NCBI RefSeq assembly: GCF_000719335.1
Contig: NZ_JOGB01000021.1
Span: 124,001 to 188,000, forward strand
Direction of reading: 5' to 3'
Origin: Streptomyces sp. NRRL S-87
Lineage (GTDB): Bacteria > Actinomycetota > Actinomycetes > Streptomycetales > Streptomycetaceae
DNA length: 64,000 nt
Below the pieces are notes generated by a model that saw only the letters and a list, made by a program, of their open reading frames with translations, searched no databases and was not told the origin of the DNA. Positions 17,476-31,901 of this stretch are shown here, one piece after another (position 1 is the stretch's first letter; each line of letters starts with the position of its first letter). Made by a program: the position numbers and the translations under genes.

Positions 17476-17701
17476 GCGCTCCCACCCCCTCTCCGGTGAT
17501 ACCAGGGAGTGGACGAGGACCGGGCGTGATGGACCGCTTTTGGGCGGGAGTTGACCTCCTTTCGGCGTGTCGGACGGATGGCGCCCGCTCCTACCGTGGG
17601 CAGTGCCCGAGAGGGCGAGGAACCGTGCCGACCAGGGGAAAGCCGCCCGAGCCGGCCGCCCCCGGGGTCCACGCCGCACCAACCACCAGGAGGGACGCAC
17701 C

Positions 17702-18160
17702 ATGTCCGAGACGACCACGACCGCCGGCACGCCCACCGCCGCCACCACCGGGCGGGGGACCACCACCGGCCGGCGCACCGGCCTCCGTCCGACCGCCGCC
17801 GCCTCGCTCGTGGCGGCCTGCGCCGCGGCCCTGTTCGCCGCCGCCGGGCCGGCCTCGGCCAGCCAGTTCTTCGGCGGCACGCTGCACCCCGGCGAGCAGC
17901 GCTGCGTCCAGCAGTACGCCGGGTACCAGGTCCGCGCCGACGGCCGGGCCACGGGACAGGGCGCGAAGTTCAAGCTCCAGTACAACGGCGTCACCGTGCC
18001 CGGCACCGGCTCCCCGGGGCTCGTCACCAGCTGGGCCGCGGACCTCCGCTCCGCCTGGGGCACCTTTCCCGGCCCCGGCTACTACACCGCCTGCGTGACC
18101 AACAACGGCACCGCGGACACCAACGTCCGCCTGGACCTCAGGACCGACGGCGAACTCTGA
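17702..18160 (+). CDS. Small secreted protein of unknown function
   Basis: This 152-residue protein has a Thr-rich hydrophilic start, then a hydrophobic segment (SLVAACAAALFAAAGPASAS) with a signal-peptidase-like site, and a mature domain of about 100 residues rich in Gly, Tyr and Asn. Two cysteines (QRCVQQ and TACVTN) could pair. An excellent AGGAGGGACG site precedes ATG 17702; the longer frame from 17567 lacks one. TTGACC at 17551-17556 could be a -35 box. Family not recognised. The Thr-rich leader is unusual for a Sec signal, so the effective start may be internal. Confidence 0.8.
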   Translation: MSETTTTAGTPTAATTGRGTTTGRRTGLRPTAAASLVAACAAALFAAAGPASASQFFGGTLHPGEQRCVQQYAGYQVRADGRATGQGAKFKLQYNGVTVPGTGSPGLVTSWAADLRSAWGTFPGPGYYTACVTNNGTADTNVRLDLRTDGEL

Positions 18161-18334
18161 CCCCGCCGGCCACCGCCCGGCACCCGGCCCCGCACCGACG
18201 GGATCCCGTCAAGCGCGGGGCCGGGCCCGGGCGGTCCCGGCGACGGCGCGGGCAGGAAGGTCCCCAACAGGGCTGCGGGGGAAGGGGTATCGGGTTTCGG
18301 CCAACTACCGGAACTTCGATTCCGTGGGCATGTC

Positions 18335-18348
18335 CAGATCATGATCTG
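18335..18348. promoter_or_regulatory. Palindrome upstream of cvnA, near a possible promoter
   Basis: CAGATCATGATCTG is a perfect 14-bp palindrome. Just downstream, TGTCAA (18350-18355) and GATAAG (18373-18378) with 17 bp between are a plausible promoter. The cvnA start is 83 bp downstream of the palindrome. It may be an operator, but the cognate regulator is not identified. Confidence 0.4.
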
Positions 18349-18430
18349 CTGTCAAGACCCGTGCGCGGAGCGGATAAGCTACCGGGTCGTTGTCCAAGGA
18401 TCTTTATTTTCCGATCGTTTGAGGGTTCTG

Positions 18431-20068
18431 ATGGTTCGAGAGGGATCGTCGCCCGGCAGCCCACGGCCAGCGTCGTCCGCAGTATGGGCCGTGCCCGCCG
18501 TGGTGACAGCGGCCGTCGCGGCGGTGGCCGTGGCCCTGGTGTCGGCGCCCGCCCGCACCCCCGTGGCGTGGACGGGCGCGGTGGCGTGCGTCGCGGTCGC
18601 GCTCGCGTGCGCCGTGGCCGCCCGGCGCGGTGCGGCGCTCGCGTCGCTCCGGGACGCCGTCGACGAGCAGCGGACCCTGCTCGCCCGGCAGGAGGCGGAG
18701 ACCGTACGGCTGGCCGAGGCGGTGCTGCCCGCGGTCGCGGAGCGGCTGCGCAAGGGGGAGTTCCCCGAGGACGTACTGGCGTCCGTGGCGGACGAGGACG
18801 TCCACGGGGCCGGTCTGACCCCCGAGTTCAGGGCGGCCCACCGGGCGGTGCTGCGCTCGGTGACGGAGGCCGTCGTGGCCGAGGAGGACCTGCGCGACTC
18901 GGCGCAGCGCGCCTTCGTCAACATCGCCCGCCGCGTCCAGGCGATCGTCCACCAGCAGGCCCAGGAGCTGCGGGAGATGGAGGAGCGGCACGGCCGCACC
19001 CCGGACGTCTTCGGCGACCTGCTCCGGCTCGACCACGGCACCGCGCTCATCGGCCGGCTCGCCGACTCCATCGCCGTCCTCGGCGGCGCCCGGCCGGGCC
19101 GCCAGTGGTCCAAGGCCGTTCCCCTCTACAGCGTGCTGCGCGGCGCGATGTCCCGGATCATCGACTACCAGCGCGTGGAACTGCACTCGGTGTCCCAGGT
19201 CGCCGTGGTCGGCACCGCCGTCGAACCGCTCATCCACGCCCTCGCCGAGCTGCTGGACAACGCCACCCGCTACTCCCCGCCCCAGACCAAGGTCCACCTG
19301 ACCGCCGTCGACGTGAACGCGGGCATCGCCGTCGAGATCGAGGACGGCGGCGTCAACATGAGCGAGGAGGCCCGCAAGCGGGCCGAGCGGATGCTGCGCC
19401 AGGCCCAGCAGGGCATCGACGTCAACGACCTCGGGGAGACCCCGCGCCTCGGCCTCGCCGTGGTCGGCCGCCTCGCGCAGGCGCACGGCTTCCAGGTGTC
19501 GCTGCGCTCCTCGGCGTACGGCGGCGTCCGGGCCGTCCTCGTCATCCCGCAGCACCTCATCACCAGCGTCGCCGCGGCCACCGGCGTCGCGCACGGCATC
19601 GGCACCTCGTCCGGCCCGCGCGCCGCCCTCGACCCCGCCGCCGAGGACCGCGGGCCGCGCCCGGCCACCGGGCCCCGGCGGGCCGACGAGGACGCCCCCG
19701 TGGTGGCGGAGCGGACCCCGAACGGGCTGCCGCAGCGCCGCCGCCGGCAGCGCGCCGCGGCGCCGGCCCTGCCCGTGCAGCCCGTGGCGGCCCCCGCGGC
19801 GGCTCCGGCCGCCGTCGAGCCGGCCGTACCCGCGGCACCGACCGCACCGGACCAGAAGCCGGAACCCGCACCGCAGGTGCAGCCCGGGATATGGCTGGCC
19901 GCCTTCCAGAACGGCCTGTCCGGAGAGAGCCAGACCGCCGCCGGCACGACGACCACCGCCGGTACCACCACCGCCACCGCACCCGGTACGGCCACCGGCC
20001 GGACCGGCACGGCCAGCCAGCACACAGACGTATCGCCGGCCGCGGCGAACAAGGGGGAACAGGCATGA
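18431..20068 (+). CDS. cvnA: Conservon histidine-kinase-like protein CvnA
   Basis: The 545-residue product begins with two hydrophobic segments (residues ~17-66), a nitrate/sulphonate-sensor-like helical stretch, a dimerisation helix with FVNIARRVQAIVHQQ, and an HATPase domain with ALAELLDNATRYSPP (N box) and RLGLAVVGRLAQAHG. A low-complexity Ala/Pro/Thr tail follows (~410-545). CvnA proteins sit at the head of Streptomyces conservons and are thought to act like a receptor upstream of a small GTPase. The ATG at 18431 has GAGGG five bases upstream. The stop overlaps the cvnB start (ATGA at 20065-20068). Confidence 0.92.
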   Translation: MVREGSSPGSPRPASSAVWAVPAVVTAAVAAVAVALVSAPARTPVAWTGAVACVAVALACAVAARRGAALASLRDAVDEQRTLLARQEAETVRLAEAVLPAVAERLRKGEFPEDVLASVADEDVHGAGLTPEFRAAHRAVLRSVTEAVVAEEDLRDSAQRAFVNIARRVQAIVHQQAQELREMEERHGRTPDVFGDLLRLDHGTALIGRLADSIAVLGGARPGRQWSKAVPLYSVLRGAMSRIIDYQRVELHSVSQVAVVGTAVEPLIHALAELLDNATRYSPPQTKVHLTAVDVNAGIAVEIEDGGVNMSEEARKRAERMLRQAQQGIDVNDLGETPRLGLAVVGRLAQAHGFQVSLRSSAYGGVRAVLVIPQHLITSVAAATGVAHGIGTSSGPRAALDPAAEDRGPRPATGPRRADEDAPVVAERTPNGLPQRRRRQRAAAPALPVQPVAAPAAAPAAVEPAVPAAPTAPDQKPEPAPQVQPGIWLAAFQNGLSGESQTAAGTTTTAGTTTATAPGTATGRTGTASQHTDVSPAAANKGEQA

Positions 20069-20472
20069 GTCGCCAGCTGACCAACATGGACTGGATGCTC
20101 AAGGACCTGGCGGAGAGCGTCCCGCAGACCCGCAACGTCGTCGTCCTGTCCGCCGACGGCCTGCGCATGGCCCAGCACGGTGCCGACACCGACAGTGCGG
20201 ACCGGCTCGCCGCCGCCTGCGCCGGACTGCAGAGCCTGGCCGGTGCCGTGGCCACCGAACTCCCGCACAGCAACGGCCGGATGCGGCTCGTCGTCATCGA
20301 GATGGACGGCGGCTTCTTCTACCTGATGGCCGCCGGCGCGGGAGCCTACCTCGCCGTGCTCGCCGACGAGGGCGTGGACGCCGGGCTGATGGGCCAGCGC
20401 ATGCGGGACCTGGTCGCGCGTATCGGAGAGCATCTGAGCAGCCCGCCCCGCAACGAGGAGCAGCCCGCGTGA
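20065..20472 (+). CDS. cvnB: Roadblock/LC7 protein CvnB
   Basis: The 135-residue product matches the Roadblock/LC7 family: LTNMDWMLKDLAESVPQTRNVVVLSADGL, then a GLQSLAGAV helix and VIEMDGGFFYLM. These small proteins regulate GTPases, here CvnD. It starts at ATG 20065, overlapping the cvnA stop, and its stop overlaps the cvnC GTG start. Confidence 0.95.
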   Translation: MSRQLTNMDWMLKDLAESVPQTRNVVVLSADGLRMAQHGADTDSADRLAAACAGLQSLAGAVATELPHSNGRMRLVVIEMDGGFFYLMAAGAGAYLAVLADEGVDAGLMGQRMRDLVARIGEHLSSPPRNEEQPA

Positions 20473-20828
20473 GTGACCCGGGCCGGGGCTGGGAGGACGA
20501 GGGGCCCGAGCGGCTCTACGTGATCACCGGTGGCCGCAGCGGGGCGGCCCGACCGGCCGGCCTCGACCTGGTGACGCTCATCGTCGCCAGGTCGGGGCCC
20601 GGCAACGGGATGCAGCCGGAGCACGCGGCCATCATGCGGCTGTGCGCGTCACCGCTCTCGGTCGCCGAGATCTCCGCGTACCTCGGGCTGCCGGTCAGCG
20701 TGGTCACCGTCCTGCTGGAGGACCTGCTCGCCGCGGGGCACGTGCTGTCCCGGGCCCCCGTCCCCGCCGCCCAACTCCCCGACCTGGCACTGATTGAGGC
20801 AGTCATCGATGGACTTCAAAAGCTCTGA
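20469..20828 (+). CDS. cvnC: DUF742 protein CvnC
   Basis: The 119-residue protein has the DUF742 hallmarks: RLYVITGGRS near the N-terminus and a winged-helix-like C-terminal half (IMRLCASPLSVAEISAYLGL, VTVLLEDLLAAGHV). It is the third conservon component, with an uncertain biochemical role, possibly an adaptor. GTG 20469 overlaps the cvnB stop by four bases, and its 3' end overlaps the cvnD start by 20 bp. Confidence 0.95.
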   Translation: MSDPGRGWEDEGPERLYVITGGRSGAARPAGLDLVTLIVARSGPGNGMQPEHAAIMRLCASPLSVAEISAYLGLPVSVVTVLLEDLLAAGHVLSRAPVPAAQLPDLALIEAVIDGLQKL

Positions 20829-21417
20829 GCCGCGGCGCGAGGACGCGCTGCCGGCCACCGCCGTCGCCGCGGTCAAGGTGGTGATCGTGGGGGGCTTCGG
20901 GGTCGGCAAGACGACCCTGGTCGGGTCGGTGAGCGAGATCCGGCCGCTGACCACGGAGGAGACGATGACCCGCGCCGGCGTCGGGGTCGACGACACCGAG
21001 GGCATCGAGGGCAAGACCTCCACCACCGTGGCCATGGACTTCGGCCGTATCAGCATCAACGAGGAACTGGTCCTCTACCTGTTCGGCACCCCCGGACAGG
21101 AGCGGTTCTGGTTCCTGTGGCGCGGGCTGTTCGAGGGCGCGCTGGGGGCGGTGGTCCTCGTGGACACCCGCCGCCTGGAGGTCAGCTTCGACGTCATCGG
21201 ACGTCTGGAGGAGCGGGGCGTGCCGTTCGTGGTCGCCGTCAACGACTTCCCCGAGTCGCCCCGGCACCCCCTGGAGGAGCTGCGGGCCGCCCTCGACCTG
21301 CCGGCCTCCGTGCCGCTGGTGCGCTGCGACGCCCGTCGCCGTGACTCCAGCCGCGACGTGCTCATGACGCTCATGCGCTACCTGCACTCCCTCGCGGTGA
21401 CGCCCGAGGCGTCGTGA
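20809..21417 (+). CDS. cvnD: Conservon small GTPase CvnD
   Basis: The 202-residue product is a small Ras-like GTPase with a P-loop GGFGVGKTT (residues ~29-37), a switch/G3 FGTPGQERF motif, and a NDFPES stretch in the N/TKxD position. It is the effector GTPase of the conservon. ATG 20809 (MDFKSS) is chosen because GAGG lies about ten bases before it; a GTG/ATG-less extension upstream would overlap cvnC further. It ends the cvn operon; a 200-bp gap precedes the Ser/Thr kinase gene. Confidence 0.95.
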   Translation: MDFKSSEPRREDALPATAVAAVKVVIVGGFGVGKTTLVGSVSEIRPLTTEETMTRAGVGVDDTEGIEGKTSTTVAMDFGRISINEELVLYLFGTPGQERFWFLWRGLFEGALGAVVLVDTRRLEVSFDVIGRLEERGVPFVVAVNDFPESPRHPLEELRAALDLPASVPLVRCDARRRDSSRDVLMTLMRYLHSLAVTPEAS

Positions 21418-21500
21418 CGCCGGCGTCCTGACCCCGTGACCGCGCCTCCGCCCCGCCCGGCCGGCCCAGGCCGAGCGGGCGGGGGCAGCCGGGCTGGATA

Positions 21501-21522
21501 CACTTTCGACTATGGGAAAGTG
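21501..21522. promoter_or_regulatory. Inverted repeat between cvnD and the kinase gene
   Basis: CACTTTC (21501-21507) and GAAAGTG (21516-21522) form seven-bp arms with an 8-base spacer, about 95 bp before the kinase start. It could be an operator or a weak terminator of the cvn operon. Confidence 0.3.
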
Positions 21523-21617
21523 CCCCGTCGTTTCGAACGCAGATTCGAGGCGACGACGTCGCGGTACGGGTCCGGAGCGGCGCGGGGCCGCCGGTCCGCC
21601 CGGGTGAGGCGCGTCCG

Positions 21618-22628
21618 ATGGGCTCCGCATCCGACCTGAGCGTCTACGACACGGGCCGCCCGTCCGGCCTGATCGGCAAGCAGATCGCCGGCTACCGGAT
21701 CGAGCGCATGCTCGGCCGGGGCGGCATGGCCGTCGTCTACGCCGCCAAGGACCTGCGCCTGGACCGCATGGTCGCGCTCAAGCTGATCGCCCCGGAGCGG
21801 GCCCGCGACGACACCTTCCGGCGCCGCTTCACCCACGAGTCACGGGTCGCCGCCTCGATCGACCACCCGCACATCGTGCCGATCTTCGAGGCCGGCGAGA
21901 CCGACGGCGTCCTCTACATCGCCATGCGCTACGTCTCCGGCCTCGACCTGCGGGCCCTGCTGGACCGGGACGGCCCGCTCCCGGTCGCCACCGCCCTGCG
22001 CATCGCCGCCCAGGTGGCCTCGGCGCTCGACGCCGCCCACGAGCACGACCTGGTGCACCGGGACGTCAAGCCCGCCAACATCCTGGTCGCCCCCGGCACG
22101 GACGACGAGCACCCCGAGCACGTCTACCTCACGGACTTCGGGCTGACGAAGAAGTCCCTGTCCCTCTCCGGCTTCACCACCGCGGGCGAGTTCGTCGGCA
22201 CCCTCGACTACATGGCCCCCGAGCAGATCTCCGGCCGCCCGGTGGACGGCCGGTGCGACCTGTACAGCCTGGCCTGCGTCGTCTACGAGACCCTCGCCGG
22301 CGGTCCCGTCTTCGAGCGGGACGAGGACATGGCCCTGCTGTGGGCGCACCAGTACGACCAACCGCCGCCCCTCGGCGAGCGGCGGCCCGAGGTCGGGCCC
22401 GCCGCGGCCGAGGTGGTGGCGAAGGCCCTGTCGAAGGTTCCGGAGGACCGGTTCGCCACCTGCCTGGAGTTCGTGGCCGCGCTGCGGGTCGCCTCGGGCG
22501 GTGGGGAGCGCGCCGCGGATCCGGCCCGGCGGGAGGCCGGGGCGGGCGGGGCCCCGGCGGAGGACGGGCCGCCGCCCGAGCCCCCGGCCTGGGCCGGGCC
22601 GGTGTTCCGCGGTCCGGCGGGCGGCTGA
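21618..22628 (+). CDS. Serine/threonine protein kinase (PknB-type), soluble
   Basis: The 336-residue product has a full Hanks kinase domain (residues ~23-290): LGRGGMAVVYAAKD (glycine loop), VALKLI (ATP-anchoring Lys), VHRDVKPANILV (catalytic loop), DFGL, and GTLDYMAPEQ (activation segment/APE). It ends in a short Pro/Ala-rich tail and has no transmembrane segment or PASTA domain, so it is likely cytosolic. It may act together with the conservon or the following SpoIIE-type protein; this is inference from position. GAGGCG lies about ten bases before ATG 21618. A terminator follows. Confidence 0.94.
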   Translation: MGSASDLSVYDTGRPSGLIGKQIAGYRIERMLGRGGMAVVYAAKDLRLDRMVALKLIAPERARDDTFRRRFTHESRVAASIDHPHIVPIFEAGETDGVLYIAMRYVSGLDLRALLDRDGPLPVATALRIAAQVASALDAAHEHDLVHRDVKPANILVAPGTDDEHPEHVYLTDFGLTKKSLSLSGFTTAGEFVGTLDYMAPEQISGRPVDGRCDLYSLACVVYETLAGGPVFERDEDMALLWAHQYDQPPPLGERRPEVGPAAAEVVAKALSKVPEDRFATCLEFVAALRVASGGGERAADPARREAGAGGAPAEDGPPPEPPAWAGPVFRGPAGG

Positions 22629-22709
22629 GGGGGAGCCCGGGCCCACCCCGTGCTGACAGGGCCGGCCTCCGTGCCGTGCGGGGCCGCCCCGAAGTGCGCG
22701 GACGGCGAA

Positions 22710-22736
22710 GAACCCCGCCCTTCGGGGGCGGGGTTC
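22710..22736. terminator. Bidirectional terminator
   Basis: GAACCCCGCCC (22710-22720) pairs with GGGCGGGGTTC (22726-22736) around a TTCGG loop, between the convergent kinase and LuxR genes. Confidence 0.85.
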
Positions 22737-22776
22737 GCAGTGTCGGTGGTGCGGGTTCCGGTGCGGCGGTCGGGCC

Positions 22777-23007
22777 TCACAGGCCCATCGCGACGGCCAG
22801 GCGGGTCATCTCCGCCGTGGTGCTGATGTTCAGCTTGGCCCGGATGCGGCGCAGGTAGGCGTCGACGGTGTGCTTCGAGAGGCCCATGTTGCGGGCGGTC
22901 TGCAGGTACGTGCAGCCGGCGGCGATGTGGCGCAGGGCCTCCTGCTCACGCGGGGCCAGCGAGGTGGTGGGGGCTTCGACCTGCGGGGCGGTCAGGGTGA
23001 GGCTCAT
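22777..23007 (-). CDS. Stand-alone LuxR-type helix-turn-helix protein
   Basis: The 76-residue product is essentially only a LuxR C-terminal DNA-binding domain (residues ~17-74): LAPREQEALRHIAAG, TARNMGLSKHTVDAYLRRIRAKL and a last helix TAEMTRLAVAM. It lacks a receiver or ligand domain, similar to GerE-like small regulators. ATG 23007 is preceded by an ideal GGAGGAAA site. It is separated by a terminator from the kinase gene and by 199 bp from the SpoIIE-type gene, which is on the same strand upstream. Confidence 0.93.
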   Translation of the reverse strand: MSLTLTAPQVEAPTTSLAPREQEALRHIAAGCTYLQTARNMGLSKHTVDAYLRRIRAKLNISTTAEMTRLAVAMGL

Positions 23008-23206
23008 GGGATTTCCTCCGACGCATCGGTTCGGTCATCTCTGCTCACGTCCTCGGAAGCAGGGGACTTGCGATGGGATGTCGCTTTTGTCCGCTACTGA
23101 AGAGCTTGACCGCCCCACGTCATGGCGCTGTCCGCCGTTTGTCACCGCCGTGTCACAGGACCCCCGGACGGAGGAACCGCATCCCCGCCGCGCACGTCCC
23201 CGCGGC

Positions 23207-25669
23207 TCAGAACGCCGCGATCGGCAGCTCGGGGACCCCGGTCAGGGACTGCTCGGCCCAGATGGTCTTGCCCACCGGCGCCGGCCGGGCGCCCCAGCGC
23301 TGGGCCAGCTGCGCGACCAGCAACAACCCGCGGCCGCCCTCGTCGAAGGTCCGCGCCCGGCGCATCCGCGGCGCCGTGCTGCCCGAGTCGGAGACCTCGC
23401 AGATCAGGGTGGTGTCCTGGTGGATCAGGCGGAGCTGGACGGGCGGCTGCCCGTACCGGATGGCATTGGTGACCAGCTCGCTGACCAGGAGCTCGGTGAC
23501 GAACGAGGCCTCCTCCAAGCCCCAGGCCTCCAACTGGTCGGTGGTGTTGCGGCGGGCGTCGGAGACGACCGAGGGGTCGGACTCCAGGTCCCAGACCGCC
23601 ACCCGGTCGGCGTGCAGGGCCCGGGTCCGCGCCACGAGCAGCGCCACGTCGTCGTCGGGCCGGTGCGTCAGCAGCGCCGTCAGCACCCGGTCGCACACCG
23701 TGTCCAGCGTGCTGGCCGGCCGCAGCAGCGCGCCGAACATGCTGTCCAGGGCCTCGTCGATGTCGTGGTCACGGGCCTGGAGCAGGCCGTCGGTGTACAG
23801 CGCGAGCACGCTGCCCTCCGGAAGCTCCGTCTCGACCGTCTCGAAGGGCAGGCCGCCCAGGCCCAGCGGTGGCCCGGCCGGCACGTCCAGGAGGTAGACG
23901 GAACCGTCGGGGGAGACCACGGCCGGCGGCGGATGGCCGGCCCGGGCCAGCGTGCAGCGGCGGCTGACCGGGTCGTAGACGACGTACAGACAGGTGGTGC
24001 CGATGCCGCCGGCGGCCTCGCCGCCGGCCTCCCGCTCGCCCTCGTCGGCCGACAGGTGGATCACCAGGTCGTCGAGGTGGGTCAGCAGCTCGTCGGGCGG
24101 CAGGTCGACGTCGGCGAGGGTGCGCACCGCCGTCCGCAGGCGGCCCATGGTGGCGGCGGCCCGCATGCCGTGGCCGACGACGTCGCCCACGACCAGGGCC
24201 ACCCGCGCCCCGGACAGCGGGATGACGTCGAACCAGTCCCCGCCCACGCCGGCCTCGGTGCCGGCGGGCAGGTAGCGGGAGGCGATCTCCAGCGCCGGGT
24301 GGTCGGGCAGCTTGTGCGGGAGCAGGCTGCGCTGCAGGGTCATGGTGCTGGTGTGCTCCCGGGTGTGCCGGCGCGCCTTGTTGATGCCCACCGCCGCCCG
24401 GGTCGCCAGCTCCTCCGCCAGCCACAGGTCCTCCGGCTGGAACGGCTCCCGGCCCTCGTCACGGCTGAGGAGGGCGACGCCGAGGGCCGTGCCGCCGGCC
24501 CGCAGCGGCACCACCAGCACGGAGTGCGTGCCGTTCCCGCCGAGCCAGGCCGCCTCGGGGTCCTGGGCCAGCCACTGCGCGACGGCCGGGTCGGCCGTCG
24601 CGTAGACGGCGCCGCGACCGCTGGCCAGCGCCTCGGTGGGCGGCGACGGCGACGCGTAGACGGTCGTCTCGCCGACCCCGACCCGCGGCCGCGGGCCCGT
24701 CCCGGCGGCCGAGCGCACCGCCGTGCGGCACACGGTGACCGGTCCCGCGGCCGGGCCCGCGGAGGCGGTGTCGGGACGCGGGGCGGGTTCGAGCAGGTCC
24801 ACGACGGCGAAGTCGGCGATCCGGGGTACGGCGGCGTCGGCCAGCTCCTGCGCGGTCCGGCCGCTGTCCAGGGTGGTGCCGATGCGGGCGGCGGCCTCGT
24901 CCGGCAGGAGGGTGCGCTGCCGGGCGCCCTGCAGGGCGTTCATGTCGTGGGCGGTCAGGCACACCGCGCGCACCCGGGCCTCCGGGTCCCGCAGCGGGTC
25001 CAGCTCGGTAGCCCAGGCGTTCCCGGGGCTGTCGCCCGCGCCCGCGGCGCGCACGAACGCCGCCACGTACTGCGGCTCACCCGTCTCCAGGACCAGCCGC
25101 ATCCGCCGCTCGGTCTCGTCGCTCACGGGGTCCGGGGCGATCTCCGGCAGCCGCAGACCGCGCATCTCCTCCTCGGCCAGCCCCAGCAGGCGCTCCATGG
25201 CGGCGTTCGCCCGCACCAGCCGCAGGTCCTCGTCGAAGACCGCGAGGAAGCACGGCGACTGCGCGAACGCCCAGTCCCGCAGCGACGCCTCCCAGGCGCT
25301 GCGGGGCCGCCCGGGCACCGCGGAGACGAGGAACCACTTCGTGGTACCACCGCTGGACGTCCAGCGGTGCGCGATCAGCGCCCGGTGCAGCCGGTGGCCG
25401 TCCCGGTGCCGCAGTGCCACGGTGCCCCTCCACAGCTCCGCCCCGGACGGGATCAGCCGGGCGGGATCGCCGGGGGCGTCCGCGAGCAGGTGGACGGCGG
25501 GCCGCCCCACGATGTCGGAGGACTCGTGGCCCAGCAGGCGGCGGGCACCCTCGCTCCACTCGGTGACGATGCCCTGCTCGTCGATGCTGGCCGTGGCCGT
25601 GTACGCCGGCTCGGCGGAGGAGTCCGGCTCCTCGGGCCCCTCACCGGGAGGGGTGGGCAGTCGATCCAT
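23207..25669 (-). CDS. PAS-GAF-PP2C (SpoIIE) phosphatase with C-terminal anti-sigma HATPase domain
   Basis: The 820-residue protein has two PAS-like domains (~20-130 and ~135-240), a GAF-like domain (~250-425, with NGTHSVLVVPLRAGGTALG), a PP2C/SpoIIE phosphatase (~435-655: LPAGTEAGVGGDWFDV, VGDVVGHG, LYTDGLL) and an RsbW-type HATPase (~680-800: LVTNAIRYGQPP, FDEGGRGLLLV). Such proteins dephosphorylate anti-anti-sigma factors and bind or inhibit sigma factors, in the partner-switching pathways of Streptomyces. It is read from ATG 25669. Its upstream neighbour, the PPTase, is 126 bp away on the same strand. Confidence 0.93.
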   Translation of the reverse strand: MDRLPTPPGEGPEEPDSSAEPAYTATASIDEQGIVTEWSEGARRLLGHESSDIVGRPAVHLLADAPGDPARLIPSGAELWRGTVALRHRDGHRLHRALIAHRWTSSGGTTKWFLVSAVPGRPRSAWEASLRDWAFAQSPCFLAVFDEDLRLVRANAAMERLLGLAEEEMRGLRLPEIAPDPVSDETERRMRLVLETGEPQYVAAFVRAAGAGDSPGNAWATELDPLRDPEARVRAVCLTAHDMNALQGARQRTLLPDEAAARIGTTLDSGRTAQELADAAVPRIADFAVVDLLEPAPRPDTASAGPAAGPVTVCRTAVRSAAGTGPRPRVGVGETTVYASPSPPTEALASGRGAVYATADPAVAQWLAQDPEAAWLGGNGTHSVLVVPLRAGGTALGVALLSRDEGREPFQPEDLWLAEELATRAAVGINKARRHTREHTSTMTLQRSLLPHKLPDHPALEIASRYLPAGTEAGVGGDWFDVIPLSGARVALVVGDVVGHGMRAAATMGRLRTAVRTLADVDLPPDELLTHLDDLVIHLSADEGEREAGGEAAGGIGTTCLYVVYDPVSRRCTLARAGHPPPAVVSPDGSVYLLDVPAGPPLGLGGLPFETVETELPEGSVLALYTDGLLQARDHDIDEALDSMFGALLRPASTLDTVCDRVLTALLTHRPDDDVALLVARTRALHADRVAVWDLESDPSVVSDARRNTTDQLEAWGLEEASFVTELLVSELVTNAIRYGQPPVQLRLIHQDTTLICEVSDSGSTAPRMRRARTFDEGGRGLLLVAQLAQRWGARPAPVGKTIWAEQSLTGVPELPIAAF

Positions 25670-25795
25670 CGCCGCTCATCTCGCCCTCGCTCGTTCCAGT
25701 GGTTCCGCCGCGCGACGGGAACCTGCATGGCCAGGGGTCCAATGACAAGCATGATCCAGCGGGCCGAAGAGCACCAACGCAGTGCACCCGCCGGC

Positions 25796-26524
25796 TCACG
25801 GTCCCGGTCGTTCCGGCCCGCCCCCGGGGTGCCCCGGCGGCCGGCCCGGCCGTACCAGCACCAGGGCGAGGACCGCGTCGCCGACCTGCCACACCATCGC
25901 CCGCCGCGGCCCGCTGAGGGCCGGCGGCCGCAGGCCCGTGATGACGATCCGGCGCGGTGCCGGGCCGTGGACGCCCTCCCGGTCGGCCTTGACCGCCGCC
26001 TCCTTCAGCGCCCAGGCGCCGGCCAGCGCCTCCGGCCGCCCGGTGTCGACGAGGGCCAGTTCCTCGGCGGAGAGCACGTGGTCGGCGACGCGGCGGACGG
26101 CGGGGGCGGAGCCGGTCTCGCACAGGTCCACGCCGACCGGGTCGGGCGCGATCGCCGCCGCTACGTGGCCGGCCGTATGGCTGATGGAGAGGTGCAGTGC
26201 GGGGAGCGGGCTGCCGGCGACGACGACGTACGGGCTGCCGTCCTCCCGCGGCAGCACCTCGACGTCGGCCTCGGGCGCGCCGACGGCCGCGCCGACCAGG
26301 CGCTTGGCGAGCAGCCGGCCGGCCATCCACTCGCCCCGGCGCCAGGCCGGCAGCCCGCGCACCACGCCCCGCTCGGCGGACGAGAGGCGCAGCGGCCGGT
26401 GGGTGAGGTCGGGGCGGCGGGCGACGACGAGGCCGGCTCCGCCCCAGCGGAGTATCCGATCCGGGGCGAGCGGGGCGAAGGCGGCGGCGCAGTCGGTCGC
26501 GGCGGGTACGGCGGTGGTGTCCAT
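25796..26524 (-). CDS. 4'-phosphopantetheinyl transferase, Sfp-type
   Basis: The 242-residue product has the Sfp/AcpT signature: LHLSISHTAGHVA, GVDLCE (residues 131-136; Mg2+ ligands) and WALKEAAVK (171-179). It transfers the phosphopantetheine arm of CoA to a conserved Ser on carrier proteins. Its stop lies just after the PKS in the same direction (26-bp gap between PKS stop and PPTase start), so the pair is likely an operon and the PKS ACP (Ser1178) is the natural target. ATG 26524 is set by AGAGGA upstream, within the PKS stop region. Confidence 0.94.
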   Translation of the reverse strand: MDTTAVPAATDCAAAFAPLAPDRILRWGGAGLVVARRPDLTHRPLRLSSAERGVVRGLPAWRRGEWMAGRLLAKRLVGAAVGAPEADVEVLPREDGSPYVVVAGSPLPALHLSISHTAGHVAAAIAPDPVGVDLCETGSAPAVRRVADHVLSAEELALVDTGRPEALAGAWALKEAAVKADREGVHGPAPRRIVITGLRPPALSGPRRAMVWQVGDAVLALVLVRPGRPPGHPGGGPERPGP

Positions 26525-26550
26525 GGCGGTGGTCCTCTCAGCGGTGCGGG

Positions 26551-31823
<5,273 letters not shown>

Positions 31824-31901
31824 TGAAGCACGGCCCCACCGGGGAACCCCGGAAACGAAAAGGGCCGGCACATTGCCCGACAGTTTGAATGGAGAATTGC
31901 C

